Numbered from the stretch's first letter, positions 35,476-48,700 are shown. The stretch is DNA of 64,000 nt from Candidatus Kuenenia stuttgartensis (GCA_945902075.1 CAMDMA010000012.1:17557-81556), one strand, 5' to 3'. The notes: a model not told the origin generated them from the letters alone. A program made the numbers and translations.

Positions 35476-36696
35476 TCAGCGCCTTCGGGAGGCAACCTGC
35501 TCAAGCAGCACAAGCCACTTCCGCATTGCGATTGCCGCGCTAGTTTTCTCGACCACGACACGCCGTGCGCGATCGCCCATCTGAGCTGCGAGGTTGCGAT
35601 CAACAGCGAGGGTGCGAAGCGCCACAGAAAGTCCAGAGACATCTCCAGGCGCAAAGACGAAACCGCATTGCTCCTCGTCGATCACACGCGCAACCTCACC
35701 GGACTTTTCACCGATGTACAAAATTGGTCGCCCCGCAGCGAGCACTCCATAAAACTTGCTCGGAACCATGATCCCAGTCGCACTACTCAGGAGGCTTGCT
35801 AAGTGAATATCCGCGGCTCCAAGTAGTTCGTTGATCCGTTCTCGTGGCTGATAGGGCGCTTCGACAAAGTTGCTGAGACCGCGTGCTTTCAGAAGATGAA
35901 TGAGTTCGTCCTTGCGTTTTCCGCCGCCAACAAAGGCAAACATCACATTTGGATCATTCCGAAGCGCCTCCACACCACGAGCAATCGTCACAACATCGTG
36001 CGCGATCCCAAAGTTCCCAGAGTACATCACGAGAAGCCGATCACCCACATTCCATTCGCGACGATAGCTGTTGGTGGCGGGGTCGATCGGCTTGATTTCG
36101 TTCGGGTCACTCCACACATTGATCAGCGCAAGTCGCTCAGCTGGAACACCCTTCTCAGCAACGCGTGCCGCCATACATCGACCAAGCACAACGGACTGAT
36201 CAGCGTGCGTCATACAGAACCGATTGAGTCGCTCCAAGAGCCAAGTGACGGGCGAGGTGCCACGCATCACACCGCATGCGACTGCGACATCCGGATAGAG
36301 ATCCATCACCCAGTAGACGTAGCGCGTGCCGCGCACACAGCGAAGAACCCATCCGATGAGCGCAACAAACGGAGGAGTCGTAAGGCAGATGACCACATCC
36401 TGCCTTCGCATGATCATCGACTTCCAAAATGCCAAAAGGTAGAAAAGGCCAAAGTCGATGGCTCTTGCTGCGATCGACGATTTTCCGAAGATGCTCTTTC
36501 CGACTCGAACGACGCGAATACCGTCCACCGTCTCCTCGCGCGGAAGCGCGGCACCCTTCTCTCCATAGATTGAGCGCGACGCGATCGCGGTGACTTCGTG
36601 ACCTTCAGCAACCAGAAACCGCGCAAGGTCATGCGCATGCTGCGCAGTCGCCGCGATATCGGGGTAGAAAGTCTGGTTGATGAGAAGTACGCGCAT
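35476..36696 (-). CDS. Glycosyltransferase family 4 (WbuB-like)
   Basis: 406 residues, GT-B fold. N-terminal MRVLLINQTFYPDIAATAQ with the HDLARFLVAEGHEV helix, and a C-terminal nucleotide-sugar site with SGNFGIAHDV, then FVGGGKRKDEL and the EX7E-like stretch beginning ATGIMVPSKFYGVLAAGRP. Hydrophobic helices in the middle (YLLAFWKSMIMR, FVALIGWVLRCV) suggest membrane association. ATG 36696 is the natural start; the frame remains open upstream to 36768. It probably adds a sugar to the lipid-linked repeat unit. Acceptor unknown. Confidence 0.9.
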   Translation of the reverse strand: MRVLLINQTFYPDIAATAQHAHDLARFLVAEGHEVTAIASRSIYGEKGAALPREETVDGIRVVRVGKSIFGKSSIAARAIDFGLFYLLAFWKSMIMRRQDVVICLTTPPFVALIGWVLRCVRGTRYVYWVMDLYPDVAVACGVMRGTSPVTWLLERLNRFCMTHADQSVVLGRCMAARVAEKGVPAERLALINVWSDPNEIKPIDPATNSYRREWNVGDRLLVMYSGNFGIAHDVVTIARGVEALRNDPNVMFAFVGGGKRKDELIHLLKARGLSNFVEAPYQPRERINELLGAADIHLASLLSSATGIMVPSKFYGVLAAGRPILYIGEKSGEVARVIDEEQCGFVFAPGDVSGLSVALRTLAVDRNLAAQMGDRARRVVVEKTSAAIAMRKWLVLLEQVASRRR

Positions 36697-36722
36697 AGTT
36701 TGATGCTGGCGGTTTTTGTAGC

Positions 36723-37700
36723 TCAGTGTCCTGTACGAGTTCGCGCGTGTCGGGTCGTTCGGTACCACGCAACTGTGCGTCGAAGGCCGTCAGACAGTGC
36801 GACCTCTGCTTTCCAGTCAAGAAGTTTCTCAGCCCGGCCCGCATCGACGCATCGCCTTGGCTGTCCATCGGGCTTCGTGGCGTCCCACCGAATCTCACCG
36901 CGGAATTCACACGCATCAGCGACTCGCTCGACGAGTTCGCGAATTGTGATCTCAGAGCCAGTCCCGAGATTTATCGGTGCTGGGTCGTCGATGCGCTCTG
37001 CAGCGCGAATGATCCCTTCCGCAGCATCGTCGACAAACAGGAACTCGCGACTCGCACTTCCAGTTCCCCAGCACTCGATGCTGTCAACGTCATGCTCTTG
37101 GGCTTCGATGCACTTGCGAATCAGCGCCGGGATGACGTGAGAACTTTGGAGGTCAAAATTATCCCAAGGCCCGTAGAGATTCACAGGAAGCAGATATGCC
37201 GAAGCCAACCCATACTGCCGTCGGTACCCGTCAAGCATCACCATCGCCGCCTTCTTTGCGATTCCGTACGGCGCGTTGGTCTCCTCGGGGTATCCGTTCC
37301 AGAGATCGTCCTCGTGAAATGGCACCGGAGTGAACTTGGGGTACGAACAGATCGTTCCGGTGTGAACGAACTTCCGCAGCCCAGTCTGGCGAGCCTGCTC
37401 GATGAGATGCAATGACATCGCCATGTTGGCGTAGAAATAGCGTCCAGGGTTTGTTTGGTTGGCCCCGATGCCCCCAACCTCGGCGGCAAGGTGGATGACA
37501 ATGTCCGGCCTTGCGTCGGCAAACAACTTGATGACGCCCTCTTCAGTTGTGAGGTCGTAGTCACATCGCCGCGGCACAAACGGTGGCGGCAGCCCGCGCG
37601 CTGCGAGCGCGTGTAAGACCGCCCGACCGAGGAAGCCTGCGCCTCCGGTCACGACGATGCGGGAGCCGATGAGTGGAGTGTGAAGGACCCGGTTCTGCAT
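36723..37700 (-). CDS. fcl: GDP-L-fucose synthase
   Basis: Epimerase-reductase making GDP-L-fucose from GDP-4-keto-6-deoxymannose. About 325 residues, SDR fold. NADP-binding [13 protein letters not shown]; Ser of the triad in GTICSYPKF; YxxxK in [19 protein letters not shown] and [13 protein letters not shown] are characteristic of the family. Start ATG 37700 or GTG 37709. It supplies the product made after gmd, which is on the opposite strand 0.8 kb away, so the pathway is split across a divergent promoter region. Confidence 0.93.
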   Translation of the reverse strand: MQNRVLHTPLIGSRIVVTGGAGFLGRAVLHALAARGLPPPFVPRRCDYDLTTEEGVIKLFADARPDIVIHLAAEVGGIGANQTNPGRYFYANMAMSLHLIEQARQTGLRKFVHTGTICSYPKFTPVPFHEDDLWNGYPEETNAPYGIAKKAAMVMLDGYRRQYGLASAYLLPVNLYGPWDNFDLQSSHVIPALIRKCIEAQEHDVDSIECWGTGSASREFLFVDDAAEGIIRAAERIDDPAPINLGTGSEITIRELVERVADACEFRGEIRWDATKPDGQPRRCVDAGRAEKLLDWKAEVALSDGLRRTVAWYRTTRHARTRTGH

Positions 37701-39568
<1,868 letters not shown>

Positions 39569-39699
39569 CGTATGGCAGGATCAAACCTCTCGGCATAAAG
39601 CGCGATCGCGATTGCCGCTCTGGCGAAGCCGAGCACTCGCGCCGGCGACGATTTGGCCAAAACTACAGATAGCTTGCCGATCGTCCGCATCGTGCTTCG

Positions 39700-41133
39700 T
39701 TACAGACTGACACGCTCGCGCGAATAGGCCCGGCTCTGGTCGCCTTCTTGCTCGACTTCTACATCTGCGTCGAGATCGGCTGCGATGTCGAATTCCTCAC
39801 CCGCGTCGAACGCCTCTTCATACTCCGCCTCCCGGTCGACAGGGAGAAACATCCGCGACACGAGCAGACTGAAAAACCATGCTCCAACGATTGCTGCGAG
39901 GAGATTGAATCCGAAGAGTCCGAGTTCGCCGCGCGGCATGGCAAGTGCCTGACCAAGCGCGCTACCGAAAATGGCTACGGTCATGGGATCGCGGGTCGAA
40001 GCCATCGTGCGGACATCCATGTATTTGAACAGTGCCGCAAGAATGAATGCGTAGATCGGAAGAGACAGAAAGACGATGTCATTGCAGAGGTGGCCGACAA
40101 GACCCGGTCCCCAGCTGAACTCGTCAGGAACACCCGTCACACCTGCTTCGTCGGGAGCGGTTGCTCCGAGGCCTGAATATTTTCCAGGCCAAAAATCGCG
40201 TGGAATCGGAAGCGTTGCAAAGTACGCGAGCGAGTGCAGTGGGTCATATGCCGAGTCCTTCAAGCGCGTTTCGAAGAGGTACATGCTGATTCCGCCCGCA
40301 AACTGCCCGCTGACGGCGTCTAGGAATCGGGCCTCAACATTTTCCCACTCAATCTGCGTGATTCGTTCGAGTTGCTGGCCCAACGATCGGTCGGCATCCT
40401 CGCCGCCAACGCGCGACGCGGAGAAGACAAGAACTGCAATTGAGAGGACCGCCATCGCTCCCGTGAGTCGAGGGAACAAGCGCGTCGCAGGCATGTAACG
40501 CCACTTCTCGTAGAAAAGCGCCCAGACGATCGAGAAGAAAAGTCCGAGGATTTCGCGCCGCCCGAAGGCACCAACTAACAATGTTGCCGAGCTAGCCGCA
40601 AGAGAGAGTACGAGAACAAGCGCGATAGCGAAGTTGAACACAGAACGAACCCACGCGGTCGCCACCAATGCGATCCCTACGCCAAGGCATCCTGCCGACA
40701 ACTGCGGCAGAAGGACTGCGATGTACGGAATTCCCGCACCACCGAACCGAAGTGTGACACCGATCAATGTCATCAACAGCCCTGCGGCCAACAGTCGCGA
40801 CTGCGATGACTTACGGATTCGCGTTCGTGCCCAGGCGAATCGCTCAACGAATCCCATCGATCGATACAGCCAAAGGAAGACCGCGACAAATATGGTGAGA
40901 ATCGTGCAAAAGACCAGCCCCGGAAACACAAAGGAATTGAGTTCGGCGCCGCGCTCCGTCTCCTTCAGAATGAGGGTCACCGCTCCTGAACTGCTCTGAA
41001 ACAGAATGATCCCTGTCAGGAAGTAGTTGCGAGTCGACAAAAGCGGGCAACGCTCATGCACAGCATCCCCTCGCATGATGACAATCAGTGCGATCGAGAA
41101 CACGATGAGGTAGATGCCAAGGATCGTCGTCAA
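39700..41133 (-). CDS. Polytopic membrane protein, candidate Wzy-type polymerase
   Basis: 477 residues with about ten to twelve hydrophobic helices (for example IYLIVFSIALIVIM, FVFPGLVFCTILTIFVAVFLWLY, AALVLVLSLAASSATLLVG) and a periplasmic loop near LHSLAYFATLPIPRDFWPGKYSG. The tail is acidic (about 445-477). The profile and setting fit O-antigen or repeat-unit polymerases, whose sequences are poorly conserved, but no diagnostic motif proves it. It is convergent with gmd. It is the only polymerase-like gene in the locus. Confidence 0.65.
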   Translation of the reverse strand: MTTILGIYLIVFSIALIVIMRGDAVHERCPLLSTRNYFLTGIILFQSSSGAVTLILKETERGAELNSFVFPGLVFCTILTIFVAVFLWLYRSMGFVERFAWARTRIRKSSQSRLLAAGLLMTLIGVTLRFGGAGIPYIAVLLPQLSAGCLGVGIALVATAWVRSVFNFAIALVLVLSLAASSATLLVGAFGRREILGLFFSIVWALFYEKWRYMPATRLFPRLTGAMAVLSIAVLVFSASRVGGEDADRSLGQQLERITQIEWENVEARFLDAVSGQFAGGISMYLFETRLKDSAYDPLHSLAYFATLPIPRDFWPGKYSGLGATAPDEAGVTGVPDEFSWGPGLVGHLCNDIVFLSLPIYAFILAALFKYMDVRTMASTRDPMTVAIFGSALGQALAMPRGELGLFGFNLLAAIVGAWFFSLLVSRMFLPVDREAEYEEAFDAGEEFDIAADLDADVEVEQEGDQSRAYSRERVSL

Positions 41134-41446
41134 AGAATTTTCCGGCTTCTGGCGCGTAGGAAACCACGCCCGTCGACTCTTTCTATCGGCACGCCTCGGG
41201 GCGTCGTTGCAGCAAAGTTAATCACTCGGCGCGCGTGCTATCCGTTTGGCCGCAAAGCACGTTTACAGAGTGGCCCAGATAGCCATCGAACAGAAATCGC
41301 CGATTGATGGCAATTATACTCAAGTAAAATCTGCACCATGCCGATCACGACCGTTCTGGTCGATGCATCGGGCCTTCGTTCCCTAGATGCAACCGTGACA
41401 CTCGGACGCCGACCGGCGAATGAACACGATTGAGAAATGAAACCCG
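41134..41446 (+). other. Intergenic region with a 31-codon frame
   Basis: 313 bp between the divergent polymerase and methyltransferase genes. A TATACT box at 41315-41320 could be a -10 element for the plus strand. ATG 41338 opens a 31-codon frame (MPITTVLVDASGLRSLDATV, ending LGRRPANEHD) that stops 13 bp before the methyltransferase; it could be a leader peptide or a gene fragment. Confidence 0.35.
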
Positions 41447-42190
41447 ATGATCAGTCGAGAATTTATCGAGCGTGTCTACCCTGAACTTCCCTTCGGTGGC
41501 TTCTCAAGGGTTGATGGAACCATTCCGCTTCTCTCCCGCGCACACGCACTTGCGGAGGGAGCCAAGGTCGTACTGGAAATCGGATGCGGACGGGGTAAAG
41601 CCCGGGATGACTCCTCGAACTACCGTAGGAAACTGCACGACTTTCGAGCTCCAGGGCGAACAGTCATCGGTATCGATGTGGATCCTGTCGCTGCGACCAA
41701 CCCTCTGATCGATGAGTACCGTCGCATCGGAAGCGATTTCAAGTGGCCGGTCGAAGATGCGAGTATCGATTTCGCCTTCAGTGATTATGTCCTTGAGCAC
41801 GTTGGTAACCCTGAGGCATACTTCGCCGAACTGCGACGCGTGCTCAAGCCGGGCGGGTACTTTCTTGCCCGCACTCCTTCGAAGTTCTCTTACATCGCCG
41901 TCGCCGCCCGGCTCATCCCAAACTCGCTCCATGCCCGCGTCTTAGGGAAGGCGCAACTTGATCGCAAGGAAGAAGATGTCTTTCCAACGGTCTATCGCGC
42001 GAACTCGAAGCGACAACTGAACCGATTAATCCGCGGTGCATCGCTTGTAGGGACTGTTTACTCAGTCGAGTGTGAGCCCTGGTATATGACTTTCTCGCGG
42101 ATTGCATTCCGTGTCATGAGTGTCGTGCACCGAGTTCTTCCCGGCTTCCTGCACTCCACCTTGATCGTGCTCGCACGCAAGCCCGCCTGA
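41447..42190 (+). CDS. SAM-dependent methyltransferase, class I
   Basis: 247 residues. SAM motif I is VLEIGCGRGKARDD, motif II region IGIDVDP, and the post-motif segment FAFSDYVLEHVGNPEAYFAELRRVLKPGGYFLARTPS is typical of the Methyltransf_11 family. The C-terminus has a hydrophobic helix (IAFRMSVVHRVLPGFL-like region). In this locus it probably methylates a sugar or terminates glycan chains. It is convergent with the flippase, with a 38-bp gap. Confidence 0.88.
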   Translation: MISREFIERVYPELPFGGFSRVDGTIPLLSRAHALAEGAKVVLEIGCGRGKARDDSSNYRRKLHDFRAPGRTVIGIDVDPVAATNPLIDEYRRIGSDFKWPVEDASIDFAFSDYVLEHVGNPEAYFAELRRVLKPGGYFLARTPSKFSYIAVAARLIPNSLHARVLGKAQLDRKEEDVFPTVYRANSKRQLNRLIRGASLVGTVYSVECEPWYMTFSRIAFRVMSVVHRVLPGFLHSTLIVLARKPA

Positions 42191-42228
42191 TGGCGTAATC
42201 CAATCATGAGCGATGTTGGATCGGCGGT

Positions 42229-43806
42229 TCACTGAACGGCCGAAGGATTTTTTCGTCGTCGAAATCGCGCGAAGATCGCGCGAATATCGGCGCGAGTGTC
42301 TTTCCGCAGCGACATCGATCCAGCGATTGCGATAACCGCGGCGAGCGGTCCAATCACTGCAATGCAGATTACATCTGCGATCCAGATCGACGTACTCGCC
42401 CGCAACATCGACCAGGCGAAGACAGCCATCACGGCCATAGGTGCTGCGACAATCCAGGGTGCGAAAAACACACTCAACACAGTGCGAAATGAAAGTCTGC
42501 TCGGTCGGCCAGCAATCCAGAGCCCAATTGGGCAGAAAATGGACCACATACTGGCACTAGCGAGACTCAACGCAAGAGCCTGCCGTGCATCGTCGCTGAC
42601 TGGAAGATGGACGAAACTTGCAATGCGGGCCCCAATATCCTGGCCAAACTTGATTGCGAAGATAAAGCAGACGACAGACACCACGAATTGGCTGAACTGC
42701 CAAGCGAAGTACGCTCGAAAACGACCTTGTGCCTTGAGTAGCGAAATTGATGGCGCACTCACGAAGACGAACGTCTGTGAAACGCTGAGCGCTGCGAAAA
42801 TCGCAATCGATCCCGTCCACTTCTTTTCGAAGAAAAGTTGGAAGAGCGGAATGACAAGTGCTGCCTGCATCAAGGAAAGTGGCACACAAATGCTAGAAAG
42901 TAGTCGCGTCGCGCGTAGAAATGCAGCGACTTGCCGGACAGAGTCATGACGAATGTGAGCGAAGATTGGTTGAAGTACTGCACCGAGCTGGGATGCGATG
43001 ATGGTGTTTGTTTGCACTGCAAGCATCGTCGCAAATCCATATAGGCCGATCTCGGTCTCGCTCGCGAAGAAGCCGAGTACAAACACCTCAAGGATCGCAA
43101 GCACACTGTTTAAATATTGACCTGTGCTCGCAATCATGAATCGTTTGGCGATCGGAACGATCAACCCGCGGTCGACAGAACTGGGGGCCACCGTTCCTGC
43201 GGCGCGTCGATAGAGCAGCGCGCGGATCCAAATCATGGCAATCGGGGGAACCAGTAACGAGGATGGTCCCATCCCGACGTACGCCATCGCGACGCCCATG
43301 AGCGTCGCGAAGAGGATCACACCGCCGTCGATGAGCGTGATCGTTTTGTAAGCAAGATTGATTCGAAGTCGTGAATTAGGGATCACGAACGCCGCATCAG
43401 CAAGCGGACGTTGCATCACAATAAACATGAGGAGAAATGCGAGGCCAGGTTTTTCGGTGAAGCTCTCGATGGGGTTTGCGAGAACCACCAACCCGACGGC
43501 AAGGATTGTTCCGGCGCACCAAGCGATGAACCGCGCAGTTCCGGCATTGCGCACAAACTGCGATGGGCTTGCCAAGAGCACATCGCCCATCACAAATGGA
43601 GCGATGATGAAAGCGAACGAACCCACGCTGATGGCGAGATTGGCGAGGCCAAAATCAGCGGGCTCAAGCAACTTTGCAAGAACCAACATCGCGAACACAG
43701 TCGCGATCTTGTTGAGAAGCGTCTGCAGCGTCGTCCATGCGGAACCAGACACCGCAACGGTTGCATAGCTTTGACCCTCACGGGACGCGTCAGTCGACGC
43801 GGTCAT
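42229..43806 (-). CDS. Wzx-like polysaccharide flippase (MATE/MOP superfamily)
   Basis: 525 residues with about 12-14 transmembrane helices. The N-terminal segment SGSAWTTLQTLLNKIATVFAMLVLAKLLEPADFG is the signature of the polysaccharide-transporter family, followed by paired helices to the C-terminus and an Arg-rich end (RAIFARFRRRKNPSAVQ). ATG 43806 is chosen; the frame is open to 43890. It starts 4 bp after the stop of the dehydrogenase gene, so they are one transcript. It should move the lipid-linked repeat unit to the periplasmic face. Confidence 0.92.
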   Translation of the reverse strand: MTASTDASREGQSYATVAVSGSAWTTLQTLLNKIATVFAMLVLAKLLEPADFGLANLAISVGSFAFIIAPFVMGDVLLASPSQFVRNAGTARFIAWCAGTILAVGLVVLANPIESFTEKPGLAFLLMFIVMQRPLADAAFVIPNSRLRINLAYKTITLIDGGVILFATLMGVAMAYVGMGPSSLLVPPIAMIWIRALLYRRAAGTVAPSSVDRGLIVPIAKRFMIASTGQYLNSVLAILEVFVLGFFASETEIGLYGFATMLAVQTNTIIASQLGAVLQPIFAHIRHDSVRQVAAFLRATRLLSSICVPLSLMQAALVIPLFQLFFEKKWTGSIAIFAALSVSQTFVFVSAPSISLLKAQGRFRAYFAWQFSQFVVSVVCFIFAIKFGQDIGARIASFVHLPVSDDARQALALSLASASMWSIFCPIGLWIAGRPSRLSFRTVLSVFFAPWIVAAPMAVMAVFAWSMLRASTSIWIADVICIAVIGPLAAVIAIAGSMSLRKDTRADIRAIFARFRRRKNPSAVQ

Positions 43807-43810
43807 CGCC

Positions 43811-45169
43811 TTACGCGCGGACGAGCCGCGCTCCCATCTGGGCTTCATACGCACGCATTGCGTCGCGCGTATCAACGCAAAGCTTGGCATTCTTCGCGAT
43901 CACCGAGTAGTCCATCTTGGAGTGCGCAGTCGAGATAAGAATGCAGTCATAAGACGCAACTGTCGCAGCGTCATAGCCAACAGACGTCATCTTGAGATCG
44001 TGCTTGCGACCAGCCCAAGTTGCCGGAACCAGCGGATCGAAGTAATCGACGACGGCGCCGCGGTGCTTGCAAAGTTCGATCAACTCGAATGAGGGGCTCT
44101 CGCGTACATCATCGATGTCGGCCTTGTACGCAAGTCCCACAACCAAAATGCGTGAGCCCTTCATCGGCTTCGCCTGGCCATTCAGCGCCTCGGCTGTGCG
44201 ATCAACGACATAGTGCGGCATCGAGGTATTGATCTCGCCAGCGAGCTCAATGAATCGGGTCGAATGACCATACTCGCGTGCTTTCCAAGTGAGGTAGAAG
44301 GGATCGATCGGGATGCAGTGACCACCGAGACCTGGGCCTGGAAAGAAGGGCATAAATCCGAATGGCTTCGTTCCCGCAGCACGCACAACTTGCCAGACGT
44401 CGATACCCATTGCGTCGAGCACGACTTTCATCTCGTTGACGAGCGCGATGTTCACCGCGCGGAAGATGTTTTCGAGAAGTTTCGCGCTCTCTGCGATTTC
44501 CGCAGTCGCGACTGGAACCACAGTCGTCACGCCCTTGCGGTACACAGCCGACGCAAGTTCCGTCGATGCATCATCGAGTCCGCCGACGAGTTTCGGAATC
44601 GTGCTCGTCGAGTGCGATTTTCGACCCGGATCCTCGCGCTCAGGGCTGAACGCTCCGAACACATCACGACCAATCTGCAGTGCCTTTGCCTTTTCTCCAG
44701 CTGCAGTCATGATCGCAGGCATCATGTCGTCGCGAGTGGTCCGCGGATAAGTCGTCGACTCAAGGATGATCAGTTGACCTGCGCGAAGCGTCTTACCGAT
44801 CGCTTCAGCTGTCTGCAGGATGTATGAAATATCCGGCTCCCAATGTTTCCCAAGTGGGGTCGGAACGCACACGATGATGATGTCTGCTTCGCCAAGGCGC
44901 CCAAAGTCGGTCGTCGCCTCAAAGCGCTTACTGTCGCGAAGGCTCGTGATCAGCTCGTCGCCGAGATGCTGAAGATAGTTACGCCCCTCGCGAATCGCAT
45001 CGATCTTGTTCTGATCAATGTCGAAACCAAGAATCGGCAGGCCACCGTGATGAAGCGCATGGGCGAGCGGCAGCCCGACATAACCGAGGCCGATGACGCC
45101 AACCTTTGCTTCGCAGCGTTCAATGCGGGAGAGAAGACTCGAGGCAACGTCGTTCATGGATGCAGACAT
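43811..45169 (-). CDS. UDP-N-acetyl-hexosamine 6-dehydrogenase (WbpA/WecC-like)
   Basis: 452 residues, UDP-sugar dehydrogenase family: NAD motif VGVIGLGYVGLPLA, then VCVPTPLGK, the STTYPRTTRDDM region, SPEREDPG, catalytic Cys in GPGLGGHCIPIDPFYL, and the C-terminal GLAYKADIDDVRESPS. The SPERxDPG and GGHCIPIDP forms point to the WbpA/UDP-GlcNAc 6-dehydrogenase side rather than UDP-glucose dehydrogenase. It would supply a uronic acid. Co-transcribed with the flippase (4-bp gap). Confidence 0.92.
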   Translation of the reverse strand: MSASMNDVASSLLSRIERCEAKVGVIGLGYVGLPLAHALHHGGLPILGFDIDQNKIDAIREGRNYLQHLGDELITSLRDSKRFEATTDFGRLGEADIIIVCVPTPLGKHWEPDISYILQTAEAIGKTLRAGQLIILESTTYPRTTRDDMMPAIMTAAGEKAKALQIGRDVFGAFSPEREDPGRKSHSTSTIPKLVGGLDDASTELASAVYRKGVTTVVPVATAEIAESAKLLENIFRAVNIALVNEMKVVLDAMGIDVWQVVRAAGTKPFGFMPFFPGPGLGGHCIPIDPFYLTWKAREYGHSTRFIELAGEINTSMPHYVVDRTAEALNGQAKPMKGSRILVVGLAYKADIDDVRESPSFELIELCKHRGAVVDYFDPLVPATWAGRKHDLKMTSVGYDAATVASYDCILISTAHSKMDYSVIAKNAKLCVDTRDAMRAYEAQMGARLVRA

Positions 45170-45263
45170 TTCGTTTCCTTCTTTGGGGTGGCCACTCTAT
45201 CGACCGACAGCCCGTCGATCGTCAGAAGTCCTCCCGCTCTTTGATTGCTTTTTGTTCAGACGG

Positions 45264-45749
45264 TCAGCCCGTTATCGACACACGGGGCTTCGCTTCTCGA
45301 ACCTGCGCAGCGGTTGGCGCAACGCCGCTCGGCAATTCCTGCATGCGGCTTGCATCCCGGTTTTCCCGGGAGAGTTCATCGATGCACATCGACCAAGTCT
45401 CGCGCTCGAATCGCAGAAGTTTCAGCACCTCGTCCAGCGGCGCAAGTTCCCGGGTGGAACTCGCTTGCACAAGCTGCTTGTAGATGTAGGTGTAGAGTGC
45501 GGTCAGACGCTCGCAGAGTTCGGGTGCCTGTGCCGGTCGGAGTGCGTTGATCAGCTCCATCAGGATCGCTTGCGCCTTGGTCGTTCCGTCAAAGGCAACT
45601 TCGAAGTCACGCGCCTCGTATCCGCGGCGCGCCTGCTCCGTAAACCGGATCGCGCCGTCAAACAACATGAGACGAAGTTCGGCGGGACTCGCCGTCATCA
45701 CCTTGGTTCGAAGGTACGCCTGTGTTGCGTTTGTTGTCTGCATTGCCAT
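45264..45749 (-). CDS. fliS: Flagellar secretion chaperone FliS
   Basis: Binds flagellin in the cytosol and delivers it for export. About 161 residues. QAYLRTKVMTASPAELRLMLFDGAIRF is the family signature, followed by four-helix-bundle segments (MELINALRPAQAPELCERLTALYTYIYKQL). The C-terminal 35 residues are extended. Start ATG 45749 or 45743. It lies 42 bp downstream of fliD on the same strand, the usual fliD-fliS order. Confidence 0.95.
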   Translation of the reverse strand: MAMQTTNATQAYLRTKVMTASPAELRLMLFDGAIRFTEQARRGYEARDFEVAFDGTTKAQAILMELINALRPAQAPELCERLTALYTYIYKQLVQASSTRELAPLDEVLKLLRFERETWSMCIDELSRENRDASRMQELPSGVAPTAAQVREAKPRVSITG

Positions 45750-45791
45750 CGTCCGATTGATCGGCCCGCCGCGCACCCAACTTTTGTCTGT

Positions 45792-48700
45792 TTATCCCAT
45801 CAACGCAACGTTTGATGCCAAAGAACCGAGTGATGACTGTTGAAGCTGGAGCTTCGCCATCGTCGCTTCCATCGCGGCAAACTGCGACTGGTAGCGCTCG
45901 CGTTTCGACACCAAACGGGCATCAAACCGATCGATACGCTCCTTCAGTCCATCGAGCTGCTCTTGAAAGCTACGGTCTGCAAGAGTCGTCACACCATCGA
46001 CACTGTTGGTGAGCTTCTTCAGAACCTGGTCAAACAGATCGCCAAAGCCCAGCTTGCTGTAAGTCGTCGTCGTTGCCTCGACAGTCACGCCAGCGACCGG
46101 CGAGTTTGAACTGGTCGACTGGATTTCGAAACCGGTAAAGAGCTCTTCGACTGCTTGTGGATCGGTGTCGTAGGCGGCGCGGAACTTCGCTTCATCAAAC
46201 ACGAGTTCCCCCTCCTTGCCGAAACGAACACCGACCTGCGAGAGGTAGCGGTAGCGACCTTCGATTCCCTTCGCTGGACCCTGCGCTGTCTGAATGAGTT
46301 GTTGCCGAACACGCGCCACGGTTGGATCGCCAAGAAGTGGACCGCGCAGCTTCTTCTCATCGTCATATGTGTCGTAATCGCCGATGCGTCCGAGCGCGTC
46401 GTTGATGGTTACGACCAGCTGCTTAACCCCTTCGACAATGCCCGCGACATCGCGCGTGACCTCAACGCGTGCAGTGGCACCAGCCTTTTTGGCGTCGATC
46501 TCAAGTCCTGAAACAATGTCCGAAAAAGTGTTGGTCGCACTCGTGAAAAGGAAACTCGTACTCGGATTTCCGGTGCCAAGGAAGAGCGACGCGTCTCGGC
46601 CCTCGACGGTGCGAAGAAGCCCGAGATCGACGCTTCCTGAATCGACGAACATTTGTCCGAATGTGCCGCTGCGCGTCGACGCAAGACTCAGACGAAACGG
46701 CGTCGCACCGCTTCCCGCGTTGACGATCGATGCGCTGACATTCAAACCCGCCTTGTTGATCTTGCCAACAACATCGTCAAGCGTGTCGGTCAGATCAAGA
46801 TCGACCATCCGCTCGAAGGAGCCAAGGATGTCGTCGCCTGGAGTCGTTGCGGTACCAAGAATGCCAAGACTTCGCGCAACAGAACCGCTCGAATCAACGA
46901 CCTTCATTGCGTTCACCGGTGTGCCGGTGTTGGTGTCGACGAGTGTGATTCCGTCCCCGTTGTCATTGAGACGTGCTTCAACAAGAAGTCCGCGCGAATT
47001 GATCTCGCTCATCACATCGTAGATCGTGACTGCATCCGATCCGATGTCGACAGTTGCCGACTCACCAGCCGAATCCGTGATCTTGAAGGCACCAATGCCG
47101 ACACCTTTTCCAAAGGCAAGCGACGAAAGTGATGTCGCAAGACCAACGTACTTTCGCTCAAGATCGGATCCACGAATATTGTTCGTGGCCGAGCTTGCCG
47201 CCAAACCAAGGGCAGTTGCGCCGTCGCCTGAGAGTGTCAACGTTCCACTTCCGCCACTGGAGTCGGTCGCAGAGAGACCACGTCCGCTGTCTGCGATCGT
47301 CAAGGTGACGTCGACACCGGCAGCAGCTGCATCGGTGTTGATCGCGCGAACAAGCGAGTCAAGTGTGTCGTGTGCGCCGAACGAGCTGAATGTGAATGAC
47401 GTTCCTGATCGGTCTGCAATCGTGATTGATGCTGGTGCACCAAGGCCGGTGCCACCGCGAAGATTTTCTGTGCGAACCGTTCCGACCGCTGTCGAGACGC
47501 GTGTGCCCGAAACCGAGCCGGTACCGGAAAGTCTGAAGATCCCAAGATCACGCGCAGCACGTTCGCCAACTGCTGCGCCGAAACTTGATCCGTCGGTCGT
47601 CCCCGCGAGGACTTCAATGGTCGAGGCACCTGCAGTAGACAGCGAGATTCCTGTACCAGCACCGTTGATGGCTGCGGTCACAGCACCGCCGGTTTGCGCG
47701 GAGATGCGCGCGACGATGTCCTCGAAGGTGGAGGCGCGCGGAGTCGCGACCTTGTTTCGAACGATCGTTCCAGTGAGTGTTGTCGGACCGCTATCGATCG
47801 GACCAGTGAAAATGCCGAGATTCTTTGCGGTTCGATCGGTATTCGGCCCTGTCGCGAGCACCTTCACCGGACCAGGTCCTGCGAGAGTGTCCGTGACCAT
47901 GAAACCTTTGCCATCACTCCGAAGGGAAACAGTCACAGCGCCCACACCCACCGCTGCCTCAAGTTCCGAGTTGATGCGCTGCAACATCTCCGCAACGGTC
48001 GTGACAGCTTCGTCCTGTGTCTCGCCATCAACAACAACAGCGCCCAGATTCACGCCAACTGAGACTCCGGTTGAAGTTACGACTGTGAAGTCGTCTGCAT
48101 CCGTCGTATTGATGCGTACTCCGAGGCCGTTATTGAGATCGGCAAGCTTTGTTGTCGTCGTGATGGGTTGATCGACACGCCCGAGCGAGATGTCGTGGGT
48201 CGTGCCGTCGACTTTGATTCGAAAATCGACGACACCGTCGCGGATGAAAACGCCGTTTCCATCATTGAAGGACTGTACAGACGATGCCAGTGCGAGTTGA
48301 TTCAGTTGCCCACCCGTCACCGACTGTGTTGCAAATACTCCCTCGATTCCGAGGTCTGAGGCAATAGTGCCTGCACCGATGTCTTCAATGATGAGCGAAG
48401 CACCGCCACCTGTTGTGTCGCGAATGACAAGACGTTCGTTCTCGATCGATGCCTTGACGCTGACATCTTCGAGTCCATTAATTTTTTCAACGACTTCGCG
48501 TAGTGTTACCGCGGTGGAGAGATCAACTGTCTCTGAGTGAAAGAGTGCATCGCGAATCTTGATTGAGCCGCGCCCGACTCCACTACCGCCACGCACATCG
48601 GAGAGTGCAATATCTCGCTCGACACCAACGTCGCCCCATTCAAACGAGAGACTATCGAGCCCGAGGGGTGATGTTGTCTTCGATGCAAATCCGCGAGAGA

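Noticed and set aside
36716..36790. tRNA gene (GTAGCTCAG word)
   Set aside because: No matching T-arm, anticodon stem or CCA end; the word lies in the gap and the 3' end of the fucose synthase gene.
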